Made by a program: the position numbers and the translations under genes | Part shown: one piece after another, positions 60,394 to 64,000 of the stretch | How positions within the stretch are numbered: position 1 is the stretch's first letter | How the letters are laid out: every line of letters begins with the position of its first letter | NCBI GenBank assembly: GCA_023630585.1 | Contig: CM042544.1 | Coordinates: 9,585,756 to 9,649,755 of the forward strand | Length of the DNA stretch: 64,000 nt | Origin: Cranoglanis bouderius | Taxonomy: Eukaryota > Chordata > Actinopteri > Siluriformes > Cranoglanididae | Direction of reading: 5' to 3' | Notes under the pieces: model-generated | Database searches by the model: none | What the model was told of the DNA's origin: nothing | What the model saw: only the letters and a program-made list of their open reading frames with translations

Positions 60394-62059
60394 TGGTTGT
60401 CAGCTGTGGCCGGGGTTATTCCGATGGAAATTCATCCCGTTGGCTTCTAACCTAAAACAACAAAATGAACACATTCAGTAGTGTTATGATTTGATCTGTC
60501 TAAAATGTTTGTCTTGCAGTACAACCCCTAGCAATATTTTTAAAGGTGAGGGAGACAAAATTCTGTGTTAAAACTGAAAAGCATGCACCAAAGTCTTTTT
60601 TTAACCTAATTTTTAATTTGTACCTGTTTAAGTCATCATTATTGGCGTGAATATTCACTCAAACTTTACAATGAGTACATTTGAAGTGAGTAAATTTGGA
60701 CAGTTGTTACCCATTGTGTAAATGCAAACATCACACTGCTCGATTTTTTCACATGAACTTAATGTAACTCATAAAGTAGCTTAGTTTGCATGGCGACTTT
60801 GTCACACATGCATAGACACAGACACAGCTCACCCTACAAAAAATACCCTCTATTTTAGAAATACCTTCTTTTTTAATGTGACATCAAGTAATACAAGTTA
60901 TCTTATGACATATACTGATTGTTTTTATTATGATCTTTGATATTATTGTGATATTGTCTGCAGCGTAAAGCGAAAGAAACTCTTTGTTAATTAAGCACGA
61001 CTTTTGGCACTCCATTACGCGTGCATTTACGCTTTTCATCTGGATCAACTGGTTAGGTGGGTGACATAATTGTTCCAAAGCAGTTCACTTGACCCTTTCT
61101 CGACTGAGTCCCCCGCCAACCAAATTTATAGCCTATATATGTAAAATGTTCTGCTAGCTACTTGTTTTAGGTTAAAACAATGGTGCCACCCACTATGCAG
61201 TGTGTGTAGTGTAAAAACAAACGCTAAAATATAGCCAATGCTCTATCTCTTCAGAGACGAAGCTCAGCCACGTAAGCTTAAAAATAAAAATGAGCTCTGT
61301 CATTTCCTGGGCGACCTTGTCACACAGGCATCTCAGTCAAAGATCAGAGATCATGAACTCAGCACGTGAAAATGTGCTCTATTCATTCTATACATGTTTT
61401 ACTGTGACATCAAGTAAGTTGAATTATGTTGATATTTTATGATCTTTGATATTGTTCTGATATTATTGCCCGCAGTGTAAATTTGGGCTCATTGACTGCT
61501 GCTATCTACGTAAAGCGAAAGAAACTTTTTGTTAATTACGCGCGATATTTGGAACTCCATTATGCGTTTGATCATCTGGATCAAAGTGTGTGACCCAAAG
61601 CTATAATGCAGACAAACAGGTACAAATTATAATATACTTATCTTAAACTATCTATCTATCTATCTATCTACCTGTCTATCTGTCCATCTGTCCATCTGTC
61701 TATCTATCTGTCTGTCTGTCCGTCCGTCCGTCCGTCCATGTGTCTGTCTGTCTATCTATCTGTTCGATCGTCTGTCAGTGTGAGAATAATAAATGTTTTT
61801 TTGGCTGATTGTTTATAACTGCTAGAACTAAATGTTATTATGCTTTGCTGTTTTTGCACGATCTGGGGCATGTTTTAGGGTCACATTTTTGTGTGGGTAT
61901 GCCTTACTGCAGGCACCTTGATTCAATACAGAGATAACAGTTATTAAAACTAGCATCAAAAAGCATCAAACATTAATCTTGTTTTCAAAATAGACCATGC
62001 TATGAATAATTATGTATTTGAGAACTAACAACTTTTACATTTACAATGTACATTCTTCT
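60061..62059. other. intergenic with repeats
   Basis: Contains a GTCCTC/GACGTCC-rich dispersed repeat (60080-60220), (GT)n at 60340-60391, a diverged local duplication (about 60790-61075 and 61300-61600), and a CTAT/CTGT tetranucleotide region (61651-61765). No gene supported. Confidence 0.7.
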
Positions 62060-64000
62060 TTACAACCTATTTACATTCCAAATAATTTCTGAGATCTTGA
62101 GGATTGACACAGACACATTATTAGTCATTAGTGGCAAGTTTTGAAACTTATGTATGATGACATCATTGATTAGGAGTTGCTGAAATTTAAGTTTTCCCTT
62201 TCTCCCTTTGTAACTGTAATGTTTCCATAACGAGTTATCTCCAATTTTTTTCAGCATCCTCCTAATTCCATCTCCCAAGCTGCCGCCACTCTGAAGACAC
62301 AGATAACGAATCTACAAACAACAACAATCAGCAGTTAATCACAAGAGTAAATTGTTTTAAAATTATTTCAGGTTAACAATGACTAGTAATGTTGCTCGTG
62401 TTGTGGCACATACCATCTTCTTTCGAAAGTCCGCATCTTTCAGCTTATCACACAGCTCTTGTAATTCCTCCACAGTCTTGCAACGCTCCTCTAGCACCTC
62501 TGTAAGATCAGAGACAGAGGTGGCTCATTGACTGCTGCATTGTTCTCACCGCTGCTGTGATGTTGTCCTGGATTTGGTCTAGTTTCAGCATGATTCTCCT
62601 CCCAAACTCTCAAATAACTTGTAGATTTCTGTCCAGAATTTGTTTTGAAACATCAATGACATTACTAACTACAGCAATGAAAAAAATTAACACTGCCATA
62701 AGTCAACATAAGTCTGTTTGGGAGACAATTAATAAAACTGACTGTAAGATACAGTAATTATGATGAAATTAAATAGTTACCATCTCGAAGAGATTGTGGA
62801 TTATTCACACTTCCTTAAACAAGTCACAAAAACATTATTCAGATCAATATCTGTATCCATGTGTGTAGTTATCAAAAAGATATAAAAAAAAAAAAAAACA
62901 AACAAACAAAAAAATTATTATTATAAGTGACTCATTAAAATGCAGAGTTTTGCATATTTACAGAAAAGGAGAACTGAACTGAAATAAAATTTTGTGGGAA
63001 TCAACATTATACCACAAGTACTATAGGGCTAATTTTAACCTGGAATATTCCTTTAATTCAGTGGAAGTATAACTATTCAAATGACTGAAAACATTTAAAT
63101 GTACTCACAGTAAGGTGCCTCAGGCAACATCATAATAGATCTTTTTGCTTTTTTTTAATTGGTTGGTCCTCATCTAACTCAGAAAAAAACAGTGAGTAGA
63201 AAAATCAGAATAGAATAAACATATGAAAGTAAATCATAGTGACCTTACCTTCATCAGGCTCCTCAGCTGAAAAATAAAAAAACAAAACATTAACAGGGAC
63301 TTTTTTTTTTTTTTTTTTTTTTTTTACATTTTTCTGACACTTCTAAATGTGTAGGCCTTCCTAAATTAGGTCATTTTTGCACAACATAGAAAGGGGATTC
63401 TCTATACTCTTTAGATTATTTAACATTTTGTTATAATCAAATATTCAACAGTTGAATATTTTTTAACACCCTACTTAAACTCTGGTGCAATTGCTGTTGA
63501 TCTTGAGCGTTTATTTGTTTTCTTTGCTCTCAAACTAGAAATCTCATCTTCAGGGTCAAACGCAATAGGGCAAAAAATCAGTTTTTGATATCAATTAGAA
63601 ACAGATGTAAAATGGTTCTGTTCTAAATAATTTATTCCCACTGTTTAACCTCATATTTAACAATGACAGTGACATAATAATGATTTCACCTTGTGATGAT
63701 TCAATGTCCTCCTGAACTGTAAAACAAAATCAGCATTTAAAGAATATATGTATAGACAACATGCATTTTGGCCTTCCTCGATCATTCCAACAATTTGTTT
63801 TATATGTATACTTACAATGTTGTGTCTGTTGTGCTCTTCTGGGCTTGCTGGGGTGGAATTCTTCTAATTCAAGAAACAAAGTTAAAACTGAAATTGTCTT
63901 TCAATGTGAAGAACCTAACGTTATTTACAGTGTCAGTACAGATCTAATACCTCTAAATCGTCTTGGTGTGATGATCTTTCGTACACTGTTTCCATCAGAT
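62060..64000 (-). CDS. DUF4806-like domain gene, 3' exons only (runs off right edge)
   Basis: Exons inferred from splice signals and phase, in transcript order: 64000-63951 (VRKIITPRRFR), 63863-63816 (EEFHPSKPRRAQQTQH), 63716-63690 (FQEDIESSQ), 63266-63249 (AEEPDE), 63173-63109 (low-complexity Lys), about 62605-62553 (MLKLDQIQDNITAA), 62497-62414 (VLEERCKTVEELQELCDKLK, coiled-coil-like), 62311-62060 (GGSLGDGIRRMLKK, WKHYSYKGRKGKLKFQQL, then NDVIIH). The last exon resembles the N-terminal half of the uncharacterised metazoan DUF4806 domain. After VIIH the residues leave the family pattern. The 65-nt exon reads into TGA unless one A is added to its eight-A run. So this is a gene with one questionable exon, or a young pseudogene. 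Function unknown. Confidence 0.55.

Overview
The window looks like a repeat-rich teleost fish chromosome. The evidence is vertebrate split genes (cavin4, an axonemal dynein heavy chain), many Tc1-like transposons, fish-type L2, RTE and CR1/Rex-like LINEs, a Gypsy-class element and long microsatellites. A catfish-like fish is possible from the repeat flavour, but I cannot prove it. There is no bacterial, phage or CRISPR content.

Layout. 0-6 kb: AT-rich repeats, one Tc1-type TIR fragment and an unrecognised ORF-like block. 6-11.6 kb: decayed LTR-retroelement cluster on the minus strand. It holds a Gypsy-class pol in which integrase precedes reverse transcriptase (Gmr1-like order), an endogenous-retrovirus env remnant with a CX6CC motif, and an LTR-like segment. 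11.7-14.5 kb: tandem array of about ten units of roughly 320-345 bp. 15-41.7 kb: the 3' end of a DNAH5/DNAH8-type dynein heavy-chain gene on the plus strand. Its exons are scattered among LINE and Tc1 insertions and carry frameshifts, a nonsense codon, altered splice donors and missing exons, so I read it as a pseudogene.

42.8-48.2 kb: cavin4 on the minus strand, two exons, open reading frame intact (317 aa), tail-to-tail with the dynein relic. Its single intron holds a Tc1-like element. 49-53 kb: four Tc1-like relics, two of them joined end to end. 53-60 kb: a minus-strand L2 LINE split by a plus-strand RTE LINE flanked by a 14-bp target-site duplication. 60-62 kb: a local duplication and microsatellites. 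62-64 kb: the 3' exons of a minus-strand gene with a DUF4806-like domain and several micro-exons, running off the right edge.

No gene cluster acts together here. The host genes are cavin4 (muscle caveola coat protein), the dynein relic and the DUF4806-like gene. The rest is mobile-element history: nested insertions, foldbacks, MITEs and templated hairpins. I found no convincing new biological system. The most unusual items are the integrase-first Gypsy relic, the two-type satellite array, a perfect 49-bp hairpin inside a Tc1 transposase gene and the dynein pseudogene.
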